A stretch of 64,000 nt of DNA from Morinoia aosen. Its lineage: Eukaryota > Arthropoda > Malacostraca > Amphipoda > Talitridae. Made by a program: the position numbers and the translations under genes. The stretch lies in contig CM059556.1 in NCBI GenBank assembly GCA_030386875.1, positions 41,456,964-41,520,963 of the forward strand. Direction: 5' to 3'. Positions 1 through 10,099 of this stretch are shown piece after piece (the stretch's first letter is position 1; every line of letters begins with the position of its first letter). The notes beneath the pieces are model-generated. The model was not told where the DNA came from. It did no database searches and was given only the letters and a program-made list of their open reading frames with translations.

Positions 1-142
1 GAAGTCAGACACAACCGCAGTATTCCTCTAGCTGTGCTAAATATGTAAACCCGAAATCTACGAAGCCCTTAAGTACGAGTCGATTATATCTCAAGTCCGT
101 AACTAGTCTTACGCTCGACTGATTCCAAAGCATTTAATATTC

Positions 143-408
143 ATGTGTCTTTTTATGGTGGAAAACTCGCTGCACCTTAACGAAAGTGTCAAGTTTTGTT
201 CCACTAATGTGTCTTTTTAGGGTGGAAAATATGCCGTACATTGACCTTAACGAAAGTGTCAAGTTTTGTTCCACTAAATGTGTCTTTTTAGGGTGGAAAA
301 TATGCCGTACATTGACCTTAACGAAAGTGTCAAGTTTTGTTCGACTAATGGGCTTTTTTAGAGTGGAAAATACGCCGTACTTTGACCTTAAAGAAAGTAT
401 TGACCTCC
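143..408. repeat. Tandem repeat, about 70-bp unit, 4 copies
   Basis: The motif ATGTGTCTTTTTAGGGTGG starts at 143 (variant), 207, 278 and 348, so the spacing is 64, 71 and 70 bp. Each unit continues through a GACCTTAACGAAAGTGTCAAG block. Open frames across it on both strands simply follow the repeat and are not taken as genes. Confidence 0.9.
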
Positions 409-412
409 ACAA

Positions 413-571
413 TTACGAGCGTGCCAGGCTGGCCGGCGGTGAACAAGCTTGGCCGTCCTGCCTGACCTGCCCCAACAGAGCACCAAGGCCTCCGTCCAAA
501 CCGCGGGATCGATCTTTTCCCAGAGACAATATTTCGTCGACGGGTTTATTTGCCATCAAGTCGTAGATCAT
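413..571 (-). CDS. Candidate coding exon, unknown protein (RE/RS-rich upstream)
   Basis: A 52-codon minus-strand frame begins MIYDLMANKPVDEILSLGKD and ends in TAA at 415-413. The same frame is open upstream to a stop at about 673 and there reads as alternating Arg-Glu and Arg-Ser (for example RERQRSRERERE), like the low-complexity arms of RNA-binding or splicing proteins. The stretch is clearly richer in G and C than its AT-rich surroundings, which favours an exon. A CAG|GTCAGG junction inside it could be a weak donor. I do not recognise the protein; function is unknown. It could also be a chance frame in a GC-rich patch. Confidence 0.3.
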   Translation of the reverse strand: MIYDLMANKPVDEILSLGKDRSRGLDGGLGALLGQVRQDGQACSPPASLARS

Positions 572-739
572 TCTTGACGTTTCTCTTTCTCTTTCCCTCG
601 ATCTTTGTCTTTCTCTCGCCCAGTTGAGAGATCTAGCGTGTTTTTTCCGACTCTCAATCGCCGGGCGGATCTAGATGGACTCGGTCCTAACGAGTCTCGC
701 TGAAGTGCGGACCGTCCGGCCCTCGGAGTGACTTGCCTC

Positions 740-755
740 GGGGGGGGGGGGGGGG
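740..755. repeat. Poly-G run (16 G)
   Basis: An uninterrupted run of 16 G follows GACTTGCCTC. Its exact length may be an assembly estimate, because homopolymers are error-prone. Confidence 0.9.
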
Positions 756-827
756 TTTGTCTCACGACCGCTGACAAATTCCCGTACACACTGATACACT
801 TTTGTTATTGGTTTAGTGGGACCTTGC

Positions 828-1016
828 TGCTCGTTTGTCTGCTTGTTGTCTCGCTTGTATGCTTGTTTGGTGGTGTTCTTGTATGCTCGTTTGCTCGTTG
901 GCTCGTTGGCTCGCTTACTCGCTTGGTCGCTTTCTCGCTTACTCGCTTACTCGCTTGCTCGTTTGCTCGTTTGCTCGTTTGCTTGCTCATGTGCTAACTT
1001 GCTTGCTTGCTGCGTT
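828..1016. repeat. Degenerate tetranucleotide array (CTCG/CTTG)n
   Basis: The tract is built of imperfect GCTC, GCTT and GTTT tetramers. Hydrophobic Leu/Cys/Ala/Arg-rich open frames in all three plus frames are products of the repeat. It is followed by TCCCAGTTCCCACTCGACAA, a flank that recurs beside the tetranucleotide array at 12.4 kb. Confidence 0.85.
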
Positions 1017-1148
1017 CGTCCCAGTTCCCACTCGACAAACGGCTACATGATCCCTACCCAATGGCTTCCCAATCTCTCTTATTCCACTTTTTTAATTGAT
1101 CGAAATTCATACCGACGTTAACCTAGATCAAAATTAGAAAATTAAACG

Positions 1149-1298
1149 ATGAATGGATCCACATTTCAGCTCTTGATTTCAAAACTGTTTTCCCGAATGA
1201 ACGATAACATCAACTTAGACAAGCTACGTCACACATACTCCATGGAGGGGAAAGGCATCCCTGTCGGTACTGTGATGATAGCCAAGCTGCCGGCCTAG
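1149..1298 (+). CDS. Short ORF, 49 aa, unrecognised
   Basis: ATG at 1149 opens a 49-residue frame starting MNGSTFQLLISKLFSRM and ending KGIPVGTVMIAKLPA before TAG. Composition is balanced and not repeat-like, with a GC-rich 3' half, so it may be a coding remnant or an exon fragment. A stop lies two codons upstream of the ATG. No family is recognised and no splice signals were identified. Confidence 0.22.
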   Translation: MNGSTFQLLISKLFSRMNDNINLDKLRHTYSMEGKGIPVGTVMIAKLPA

Positions 1299-1640
1299 TT
1301 GTTAGGCTTGGTTAGGTTAGGTGAGGGTTAGGTAAGGCAGGTTAGGTAAGCATTGTTCTAGTGAGCTAAATTAAGTTTATTTGGGTCAAGATATGTTAGG
1401 GTAAGTTAAGATAGGTTAGGAGAGTGTAAGTTAGGACAGGTTAGGTAAGCATTGTTCTAGTGAGGTAAACTATAGCAATTTTGGTTAAGATATGTTAGAT
1501 GAGAATACGGATGTAAAAGTTACGTAAGCAGTGGTTGAGTAAGGTAAGTTAGGCTATTATAGGTAAAGATATGTTAGGTCATGTCGCGATTAATTAGATT
1601 AAAATATTTCAGGACAACTTAGGACAGATCATGTTAGGTT
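1296..1640. repeat. Degenerate GTTAGG-rich repeat
   Basis: GTTAGGTTAGGT-like words are interleaved with a unit of about 100 bp: GCATTGTTCTAGTGAG recurs at 1350 and 1450. The motif resembles the arthropod telomeric pentamer TTAGG, but it is diverged and interstitial here. Confidence 0.6.
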
Positions 1641-1860
1641 TGGTTATGTTACTATAGAATAAGTGAGGGTGAAAAGGTAGTTGTAAGGTAATAACGCAGC
1701 TATCAGAGTTGAAAAATAAGTGCGTTATTAAATGGGTCAAATTTCTCGATGACATGGCGTCACCCCAACTCACGACGACTGACCAGCAATGCTTAATATA
1801 CATTATTAATGAACGTCTGCTACAGCTGAGCCCCCACTTGGTATGGCTGCAGCCAAATTC
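1609..1860 (-). pseudogene. Possible LINE reverse-transcriptase C-terminal remnant
   Basis: In two minus-strand frames the order QTFINN, then VVVSWGDAMSSRNLTHL, resembles the segment just after the RT domain in several LINE families (FIN.C-R-IL..W...ISN..L). A frame break would be needed between the two parts. The match is short and from memory of the family pattern; it may be coincidence. Confidence 0.18.
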
Positions 1861-2191
1861 TCATTTTGAAATAAAAACTGTCAACACGTTTCTTGCGACG
1901 AGTTTAACTGAAGTTCAATACTTTATTTAAATTTAAAGTGAATTGTGGTAAGCAATTCTGAGAATAGCAAATATTAACTGGATTGTGCCTTCATTTAGCT
2001 TTCATTTAACCCTTATACAAATTTTTGAGTTAGTAACTGCAAGTCGGTCAGCAGCGTTATGAAAGGCCCTCAGTGACTACTGGTGGGCCCCTTTACTGTA
2101 AACATGCGAAAAGATATGTTCAAGAGTCAACAAAGAAGAGCTAAAGAGGAATTCAATACAAATTAAAAACAAATAAGATTTCTAAAAACAC

Positions 2192-2281
2192 AAGTTTAGG
2201 GCAAAAACTAAAGAAGTCCACAATGATTAAAAAATTTGTCATTGTTCCAATATGGACTTCTTTTGCTTTTTCCCTTAACTT
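2192..2281. other. Long imperfect hairpin, about 90 nt
   Basis: AAAGAAGTCCA (2210-2220) is perfectly complementary to TGGACTTCTTT (2253-2263). The pairing extends outward through AGGG/CCCT and AAGTT/AACTT with few mismatches, and inward through CAATGA/TCATTG. The 3' arm has an 8-nt bulge. It could be a decayed MITE or a pre-miRNA-like stem. Confidence 0.55.
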
Positions 2282-2557
2282 TTTAATGAACTTGATAACT
2301 AAGCAAAATTTACCTTCTTTTCTAATAATAAATTTTTGGAACTTATTGAAATTTCTGTGAGGCGTTCACCGAAAATAAAAAATCATTACGAAATTGATCT
2401 TAATCCAAATATAAGTTTAATTATGATACTTTAATCAACCAACCAATGTTCTACGTCTGGGTTTAATTTAATAAACGTTGACTATTTGTTCTCCTGTTCA
2501 TCGTTGAATATCCGGGCTCGCGAATGAAGCTAAAGAAACTATTTTCCCAAACACATG

Positions 2558-2591
<34 letters not shown>

Positions 2592-2616
2592 TATATAATA
2601 TATATATATATATATA
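2558..2616. repeat. (TA)n microsatellite
   Basis: About 59 bp of alternating TA with two short interruptions. Confidence 0.95.
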
Positions 2617-2617
2617 G

Positions 2618-3048
2618 GGGCGCCAGCACATCGCGCCGCAGCACATCCAACAATCTACAGCTCGTTCTAATTATTTAGGTTTTCGATCAAAATTCACTGT
2701 CACGTAACAGAAAGAGGCAACATGTTCCTGACGGTGATTTTTTTGGCACTTCAGACAGTCTTTTATTTTATAAACGCAGCTCACACGTGTAATTTACGGA
2801 TGAAGTTTACATGGCCTTAATGTACTGCTTTCTTAACATTTAATTAAATGTAATGTTTTTTGAGCAACGCACGGATGCAACTTAGATATGTATTACAGAT
2901 GTTCCTTACGTGACTTACACATTCGATTTGTTGCTTGCAGGAGGCACAAAGTCTAATTTATGCACGCAACTTTTATACACTTCGGAAATAAAGTTTCCCT
3001 TTGTGTGGATAGTGTGCTTGTAATGTACGCACCTTATTTGGAAAGATT
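2618..3048. other. Intergenic, nothing recognised
   Basis: AT-rich single-copy-looking sequence. A short GC-rich patch at 2618-2650 (GGGGCGCCAGCACATCGC) follows the TA repeat. No coding frame or structured RNA is seen. Confidence 0.5.
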
Positions 3049-3656
3049 CAATTACACCTACACATTGGCCAATCATAGACAATTACACCTACACATTGGC
3101 CAATCATAGACAATTACACCTACACATTGGCCAATCATAGACAATTACACCTACACATTGGCCAATCATAGACAATTACACCTACACATTGGCCAAACAT
3201 AGACAATTACATGTACACATTGGCCAAACATAGACAATTACACCTACACATTGGCCAATCATAGACAATTACACCTACACATTGGCCAATCATAGACAAT
3301 TACACCTACACATTGGCCAATCATAGACAATTACACCTACACATTGGCCAATCATAGACAATTACACCTACACATTGGCCAATCATAGACAATTACACCT
3401 ACACATTGGCCAAACATAGACAATTACATGTACACATTGGCCAAACATAGACAATTACACCTACACATTGGCCAATCATAGACAATTACACCTACACATT
3501 GGCCAATCATAGACAATTACACCTACACATTGGCCAAACATAGACAATTACATGTACACATTGGCCAAACATAGACAATTACACCTACACATTGGCCAAT
3601 CATAGACAATTACACCTACACATTGGCCAATCATAGGCAATTACATATTGGCCAAT
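3049..3656. repeat. 31-bp minisatellite, about 20 copies, CCAAT palindrome
   Basis: The unit is CAATTACACCTACACATTGG followed by CCAATCATAGA. Most copies contain the perfect palindrome ATTGGCCAAT (two overlapping inverted CCAAT boxes); a minority read ATTGGCCAAA. A variant ACATGTACAC occurs at 3211, 3428 and 3552, i.e. 7 and 4 units apart, showing block duplication. Confidence 0.95.
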
Positions 3657-4422
3657 CAAAGTCTCCTATATAGTTTCAAACCATTAGTGCACTGAAAATT
3701 TCCAATTGGTAATGCTCGTATTATTTTAGCTTCCTGTTGACATACGTTGCTAGGGGATTAAAGTTTGAACGTTTTTTAAATCATGCTCATCTAATCAAAG
3801 TATTTAGTTGAATTGAAAAACCAATTCATTGAAGTAGTTAGTTAAATTTTTTTTAAATCACTGATGTTGCTTTCAAGAGAGCGTAACGAGCCCTGTGAAA
3901 AAGGCTTCGGATGTATGAAAATAATATTTTCAATTTATGCAATACATAATGGCAAATGTATCGAATATAAGGAAAATTAAGGAAATCAATAAATACGTAG
4001 GTGAATTGCCCGCCGAGACTGGAAATATCGGCAGTTGTACAGTAATTAGCTGTGAGGAGACAGCAGGTGACAGTCTTTACGTAATAACTACCGTAATCTA
4101 AGCTACGAGATTGGGAACAATGCTGCAAGTATCAGTACCGATGTTAGACGTCCCAATAATTTTAAAATGCAAACAAATATCGAGTGATTTTACTCGATCT
4201 TTTTTCCATTAAAGAAAAAGAAGAAGAATTTGTCTCGAATCTCGACCACATTCGTTTTCATTGGGAGATTTTTAAGTACATGAATCCACTTGTACTGCTC
4301 TGGTTGCTACATTTTTGGCTTGACGAAATTTGTTTCAGTCCCCTCCGTGCGAATTGCCGCGACAAGCAAGAATTAAATATTCCTGTCATTAAAATTTGAG
4401 TGCTACTACAAAGTGAATTTTA
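3657..4422. other. AT-rich intergenic, nothing recognised
   Basis: Short open frames here have no family resemblance and no splice context that I can support. Confidence 0.5.
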
Positions 4423-4600
4423 CCGCCATATCGCCTACCCAGGGGCAGTTTGAGATGTAAAAATTAAGTATTTATCGCTAAATTAGATGTATGGAAATAA
4501 GTAATTTCCAATGGAAACATAACCATAACATCACGCTACAGTATTAGCTAGAAAAAGATCTCATGCTATAGTGTGGTAGACCTCACGCTATAGCAGCGCC
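4423..4600 (-). mobile_element. Dispersed element, copy 1 (inverted relative to 40.6 kb)
   Basis: This is the reverse complement of the block at 40627-40826: both share CGCCTACCCAGG, TTTATCGCTAAATTA and a terminal hairpin. Here the hairpin is GCTATAGTGTG (4565-4575), an 8-nt loop, then CACGCTATAGC (4584-4594), with one mismatch. The outer terminal repeat present at 40.8 kb is missing on the left, so this copy looks truncated. Confidence 0.7.
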
Positions 4601-4715
4601 AAAATTTGCTCACATAGGGTACGATAGTTTATATTTTCCAAATGTTCGACCAAAATACGAGCCGCAACTTGCAGCGATCGACAATAGCGAGCTGTTGTCT
4701 CGCCAAAATTCCCCT

Positions 4716-5010
4716 CTGAGTCCCCCTCTCCCCTCCTGTTTGACCCCCACTCCCCTCCTGTTTGACCCCGCTCCCCTCCTGTTTGACCCCGCTCCCCTCC
4801 TGTTTGACCCCCACTCCCATCCTCTTTGACCCCCCCTCCCCTTCTGTTTGACCCCCACTCCTCTCCTGTTTGACCCCACTCCCCTCCTGTTTGACCCCAC
4901 TCCCCTTCTATTTGACCCCACTCCCCTTCTATTGGACCCACACTCCCCTTCTATGGGACCCCCACCCCTCTTCTATTTGACTCCCACTCCCCTTCTGTTT
5001 GACCCCTATT
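4716..5010. repeat. C-rich minisatellite, about 20-bp unit
   Basis: Repeats of CCCCTCCTGTTTGACCCC, about 20-23 bp, become degenerate to the right (CCCTTCTATTTGACC). The plus strand is strongly C-rich. Open frames across it on both strands are repeat artefacts. Confidence 0.9.
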
Positions 5011-5210
5011 CCCCTCGACGCCCCCCTGTATGGAAGACCCTGACCGTTTACGAAAGGCCTGCCCATAGCTCGCTGAACTTCGCAAATTTGCCAGATCGCC
5101 GACAACCTTCTGCGCCAATTTCCGCCCTAACAGCTTTCTTCGGCAGCCATAACCATCCTTCTTCCGAGACCTCCTCGGCTGCTTCCCTGCTCTTCTGCAC
5201 GCTCCACTTC
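5011..5210. other. GC-richer spacer between two arrays
   Basis: A plus-strand frame continues from the C-rich repeat into this segment, but the sequence shows no recognised domain. It leads into the first unit of the 70-bp array. Confidence 0.4.
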
Positions 5211-6055
5211 ACTTGCAGACTTGTGCCAACTTCCTTCCTGCAGTTGTTTTAGTTTGTGTTGCTGGTAATATTCTGCCTTGACTTGCAGACTTGTGCCAAC
5301 TGCCTTCCTGCAGTTGTTTTAGTTTGTGTTTCTGGTAATATTCAGCCTTGACTTGCAGGCTTGTGCCAACTGCCTTCCTGCAGTTGTTTTAGTTTGTGTT
5401 GCTGGTAATATTCAGCCTTGACTTGCAGGCTTGTGCCAACTGCCTTCCTGCAGTTGTTTTAGTTTGTGTTGCTGGTAATATTCTGCCTCGACTTGCAGGC
5501 TTGTGCCAACTGCCTTCCTGCAGTTGTTTTAGTTTGTGTTGCTGGTAATATTCAGCCTTGACTTGCAGGCTTGTGCCAACTGCCTTCCTGCAGTTGTTTT
5601 AGTTTGTGTTTCTGGTAATATTCAGCCTTGACTTGCAGGCTTGTGCCAACTGCCTTCCTGCAGTTGTTTTAGTTTGTGTTGCTGGTAATATTCTGCCTTG
5701 ACTTGCAGACTTGTGCCAACTGCCTTCCTGCAGTTGTTTTAGTTTGTGTTTCTGGTAATATTCAGCCTTGACTTGCAGGCTTGTGCCAACTGCCTTCCTG
5801 CAGTTGTTTTAGTTTGTGTTGCTGGTAATATTCAGCCTTGACTTGCAGGCTTGTGCCAACTGCCTTCCTGCAGTTGTTTTAGTTTGTGTTGCTGGTAATA
5901 TTCTGCCTCGACTTGCAGGCTTGTGCCAACTGCCTTCCTGCAGTTGTTTTAGTTTGTGTTGCTGGTAATATTCAGCCTTGACTTGCAGGCTTGTGCCAAC
6001 TGCCTTCCTGCAGTTGTTTTAGTTTGTGTTGCTGGTAATATTCTGCCTTGACTTT
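5211..6055. repeat. 70-bp minisatellite, 12 copies, 420-bp higher-order repeat
   Basis: ACTTGCAGGCTTGTGCCAAC recurs every 70 bp from 5211 to 5981. Diagnostic variants (GCAGAC/GCAGGC, TCTGG/GCTGG, TTCTGCC/TTCAGCC, CCTCG/CCTTG) repeat in the same order with a 420-bp period: the pattern starting at 5281 repeats at 5701. The array arose partly by duplicating a six-unit block. Diverged units continue to about 6130. Confidence 0.95.
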
Positions 6056-6600
6056 GACTTGCAGACTTATGCGAACTAACTTTCTACACTTGACTTTGTT
6101 TGTTTTGGTCATAATATTCAGTCTTGACTTTGAATAGCAAACAAACAGCAATCGGTTCCCGCTCTATTCATAGAACACGAGTTTTTCAGTTTGAACACCC
6201 TTAATTTCCAAAAAATGGCCTTCGTGATTTAAACTCTTTCAGCTGAAAATTTAACTATCAAAGTCTTAGGAAATTGTTGCCTCCGCGTTTTATAATATGT
6301 ATTTATTTTACTGCTTAATGGAAACTAACGAGAAGTGTATGATCAAAACATCCGTCCCTTTGTGAACACTTCTGATTATTGATAATTATTTGGGGGTAAC
6401 GATTTTATGTTTTTATACTAATCCAATTTTCACTAGATTTCAGTTTTTGTGTCGAAGCTAATAGTTTCTTTTTTGTTGCACTGAGTGAATTTATGAATTT
6501 AACATATTTATAATTTCCCTTTTGGCTTATTGAGAAGATCTTCATCACCTGCACCTAGTGACGGGCGAAAACTCGCTCATTACATTACACAAAAGTTACT
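6056..6600. other. AT-rich spacer
   Basis: Diverged edge of the 70-bp array, then AT-rich sequence with nothing recognised until the LINE remnant. Confidence 0.5.
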
Positions 6601-7113
6601 CGCTGCGTAAATGAATCTAATTCGGGAACAATGCGCACTGTTATTAAAAAATTAATGCCATCAATTAGCGACAAACATTGATGAAGCAATGCTAAATTCA
6701 ACTGAAATTGTAATTAGCGCATATAATCAAGGTTGTCCAATCATCACTCGCACAATTACTCAGAAAAATATACTAAAGCCCTGGATTACTGAAGACATCG
6801 TTATCAATGTTAAGAAACATCAAACGTACTCAGCTCTACTTGTGCGAAATGAAAATATCTAAAAAAATATATAACAGATTCAGTAATTAAGTAAAAAATC
6901 AAATAAGAACATCGAATAAAACTACTTTACGCTCATGTTCACTTAAATTACTCAGGTTAAAACTGATATCAAAATACCGGACGCCTGCTTAATTCTTTCT
7001 ATAAAACAAATAGAAGTTCTTCGAAAATAATTGAGCCATTTTATCAAGATAATGTTGAATATCAAGAAAAAAATATACTGTAACTGTGTTACACAACTTT
7101 TTTCTAAACATAG

Positions 7114-7471
7114 ATTAGATTATAAGTTAGTCTAAGCCTCCCTAACCGTTAAAAAGAAAGAGCGTATCGATGAGACGAAGACACCATTTAGTGTGGAGAA
7201 AAGGGAATGCGGAATCTATGCAGGAGGGGCATAGAAACAGAAAGTTGAAAAAAAAGTTCATGAAACAAGATTAATGTTGAAAAAGAAAGTAGTAGGTGCT
7301 GAAAAAACAGGACAGCAGTGAACCGAAAACAGGTGGTCCTTCACATAGCAAAAAATATTTCATTTCAACAAAAAAAGGAGGCCTCCCTAGCTCTTAGCTC
7401 GGGCCCTCACACGTTTTCCCCCTAGGAGCGCTTATTCCCATAGATACAATAATTGTATCCCCCTGAGGGGA
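7114..7471. mobile_element. Nested insertion inside the LINE, 14-bp target duplication
   Basis: The LINE reading is interrupted here. TTTTCTAAACATAG (7100-7113) and TTTTCTATACATAG (7472-7485) flank the 358-bp insert and match at 13 of 14 positions; removing the insert rejoins neighbouring LINE residues. A TSD of this length suits a retroposed element such as a SINE. Part of the insert (about 7155-7222, CCATTTAGTGTGGAG...GCGGAATCTATGCA) recurs at 25935-25995, so it is dispersed. No tRNA-type A/B boxes were confirmed. Confidence 0.6.
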
Positions 7472-8223
7472 TTTTCTATACATAGGTAAAAACATTGCTG
7501 ATGGTATTTCCAGCGAACTGACTGACTACTTGGAATACATGACCATGTCCCGGGAACAAAATTCTTTTTTTCTCTAAGCCTACTAATTCCTCCGACATAA
7601 CTGCGTGCATTAAATACTCGAAAATAAAAGTACTTGAGAAAATTTTATGCAAAAAAATGTATTCTTATTTTGAACTGAAAATATTTCTGTGACCATCTGA
7701 CTTTTAAACAGTATATTGCACACACCAGTCCTAAATGATTTAAATCTGTTGGAATCTTTCACAAAGTGAACAATGTATTGTCTTAAAAAGATTTAAAAAT
7801 ACTTCATTGAAAGTTCATTTACCATGTATACAATACGGGATAGAAGCTTGGCATGGAACTGATAAAAATGAATCCAGTCCGCCCTATGGATAACAAAAAA
7901 AAAGCCATTCAAGCGGTAATGAAAATAAAATTTAATGCTCATAAAATGATTCATTCAAAACTTTAATAATACTTTAGCTTTTGGACCTCTACATGCTCTC
8001 CATATATAATTTTATGCATAAAACATTGACTTATGAGGGCGACGAAGATCTTAAACAATTATAAACAGCACAAACTGCCTATCATAATCATTTAACCCAA
8101 AATAAAAGTAACTTCATACTTCCTTGTTATTTAAAAGTTCGGTCACAGTATCCACTCAACGGAAACAAGACTTGGAATTCAATCTCTGCTGAGATCCGGG
8201 AAAAAATTTCTTGCAAAGTTTTT

Positions 8224-8540
8224 AAAATAACTCATTAATCCTTATTGAATCCCTATTTACAGTAATCTCATGGGGTAATCAAATCAAATATTTTCCACTA
8301 AATGATTCATCGTAGTAGGGTAAGTTTTCAAAATAACTCATTAATCCTTATTGAATCCCTATTTACAGTAATCTCATGAGGTAATCAAATCAAATATTTT
8401 CCACTAAATGATTCATCCTAGTAGGGTAAGTTTTCAAAATAACTCATTAATCCTTATTGAATCCCTACTTACAGTAATCTCATGAGGTAATCAAATCAAA
8501 TATTTTCCACTAAATGATTCATCCTAGTAGGGTACTTTGC
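8224..8540. repeat. 106-bp tandem triplication in the LINE 3' region
   Basis: AAAATAACTCATTAATCC begins at 8224, 8330 and 8436, exactly 106 bp apart, and the copies differ at only a few bases. It sits between the LINE C-terminal residues REKIS and NLKSHLKFFL, so it expanded inside or next to the element. Confidence 0.9.
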
Positions 8541-8610
8541 CATGATTAATGACACAAATCTTAAGTCTCATCTTAAATTTTTTCTAGAGTATACTGTTCT
8601 CATCTAGTCC

Positions 8611-9060
8611 AAATAAATTATTATTATAACATTTAGCATCGAATTTAGTATCGGTTAAGTGAATTATGTTAAACATAACTGTACACCTCAGAATAGCGTT
8701 GGTGATAGGATACCCTAGAAGTCGCTGTGCTTATTTTGGCCCACAGGCGGCTATACTGAAATGTGTCTATTGTAATAGCCTTAAGAAACAATCAACTGTT
8801 GTATCGTTAGTGGTAAATAAATTGTTTAAAATTGTTTAAACAGCTTCTGAAAATATAACATTCTCCGAATCTTTCACCGCTAAGAATTATTTTCCATATT
8901 TCTTAAATGCACAGTATAATTTGATTGAGGTAAACACTGATTTTTTATTAATTGCGTACACGTATAATTATTTGGTGCTGTGTATTTGATAGAATAAAAA
9001 ATGCTGCGTCGCTTCTCTCTCTGCGATTACATCCGGGAACTTGTTGATTAGTCGCTGGAA
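8611..9060. other. AT-rich spacer
   Basis: Nothing recognised. Confidence 0.5.
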
Positions 9061-9310
9061 TTTCATTTCTGATTTTACAATAAATCAATAATTTTACATT
9101 TCTGATTTTACAATAAATCAATAATTTTACATTCCTGATTTTACAATAAATCAATAATTTTACATTCCTGATTTTACAATAAATCAATAATTTTACATTC
9201 CTGATTTTACAATAAATCAATAATTTTACATTCCTGATTTTACAATAACACGATAATTTTACATTCCTGATTTTACAATAACACAATAATTTTACATTCC
9301 TTATTTCACA
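9061..9310. repeat. 33-bp minisatellite, about 7 copies
   Basis: TGATTTTACAATAAATCAAT plus AATTTTACATTCC repeats every 33 bp (starts at 9071, 9104, 9137 and on). Because 33 is divisible by 3, an 11-residue repeat appears on the minus strand; I treat this as an artefact. Confidence 0.92.
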
Positions 9311-9574
9311 ATAACCACATTACAATAACCACATGTCCAAAAAGTAAAAATTCGGCTTTCATGCTAAATTCGAAGTTTTAGTTCGCCTAAAGTGGAGTAC
9401 TTACGTCTGCTAAGGTCTAAAAATAATGCTTTGTTATTATAAAAAAAGCATACAATAATTATCTTCACGCTGATGATAATTACGCTGATTGAATTATCTT
9501 CAATAATTATCTTTCCTATAGTACAACGATAATTGCTGCAATAATGAAGATTCTTCTCGTAGTGTGACTATTGC

Positions 9575-9770
9575 TATCGTACTACAACGATTGCTCTAGT
9601 ACTCCGCTAATTGCAACAATGCTACTTCAATTACTTTCGTGCCCGTGTATTAATTGCAATCGTACTACGAGTGTTCACCATAGTACTCCATTAACTACGG
9701 CGATGCTATTTCTGTTACTTTCGTGCTCGCGCATTAATTGTTATCGTACCACAACGATTGTAATCGTACG
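9575..9770. repeat. Degenerate 84-bp duplication
   Basis: GTACTCC...ATTAATTG blocks starting at 9599 and 9683 are diverged copies 84 bp apart, with flanking CGTACTACAACGATTG words. The 94-codon open frame here follows the duplication. Confidence 0.6.
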
Positions 9771-9878
9771 ACAACAGTTGCCACGGTCTCGACCAATGAC
9801 GCGCCTGTCGTGCCCTAACGAAGCAATGATAAAGTCGTACACGAAGCCCAGATGACGCAGTGAGGTCCACGAAACGGT

Positions 9879-10030
9879 TCACGCAACGGCTCTGGAATCA
9901 TTACGATCCTTTACGACCTCTTCTATAGCTCCGTAAATCGACTGACACTGCCCGTACAGCACCGGCCCGACCTCGTGAGCGCTAGAGGAACTCATCTCTT
10001 CTTTAATTGAGCGGCGGGACCTGAGAAAAC
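9879..10030 (-). CDS. Candidate downstream exon, unknown protein
   Basis: Minus-strand frame with MSSSSAHEVGPVLYGQCQSI, then a stop at 9881-9879. It is open upstream to a CAG acceptor (AAGTTTCAG|GT) at about 10031. Starting there, the frame is phase 1, which matches the phase-1 donor of the signal-peptide exon at 11507, and the first residues would contain a basic RSRR. The segment is GC-richer than its surroundings. The polypyrimidine tract is weak and I recognise no family. If joined, the product would be a short secreted precursor; that is inference. Confidence 0.28.
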
Positions 10031-10099
10031 CTGAAACTTTTCAGAACCGCCCGCTGACAATCAGCCGGAAATCATGTAAAGCAGAGCGATATTAAGTTT

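Larger units (their letters stand above)
6620..8610 (+). mobile_element. Dead jockey/CR1-like LINE (ORF2 remnant)
   Basis: Plus-strand fragments occur in the family order but in shifting frames. Near 6680-6860 the linker before the reverse transcriptase contains PWITEDIVINVKKHQTYSAL. Near 7000-7110 come further linker residues. At 7480-7600 IGKNIADGISSELTDYLEYM and REQNSFFL match the start of the RT domain. Near 7836 YGIEAWHGTDKN is the block that follows RT in these elements. Near 8180 WNSISAEIREKIS lies close to the usual C-terminus. The catalytic RT core (YADD region) is missing, and stops and frameshifts are frequent, so it cannot be active. A nested insertion (7114-7471) and a 106-bp triplication interrupt it. 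The endonuclease domain is not recognised upstream. Clade assignment is from motif resemblance only. Confidence 0.8.

Noticed and set aside
816-1121. Hydrophobic Leu/Cys/Ala/Arg frames (also 12439-12710) that look like membrane proteins
   Set aside because: Direct translation of CTTG/CTCG tetranucleotides.
3049-3656. CRISPR-like direct repeats
   Set aside because: Units abut with no unique spacers; the genome is eukaryotic; no cas genes. The same applies to all other arrays.
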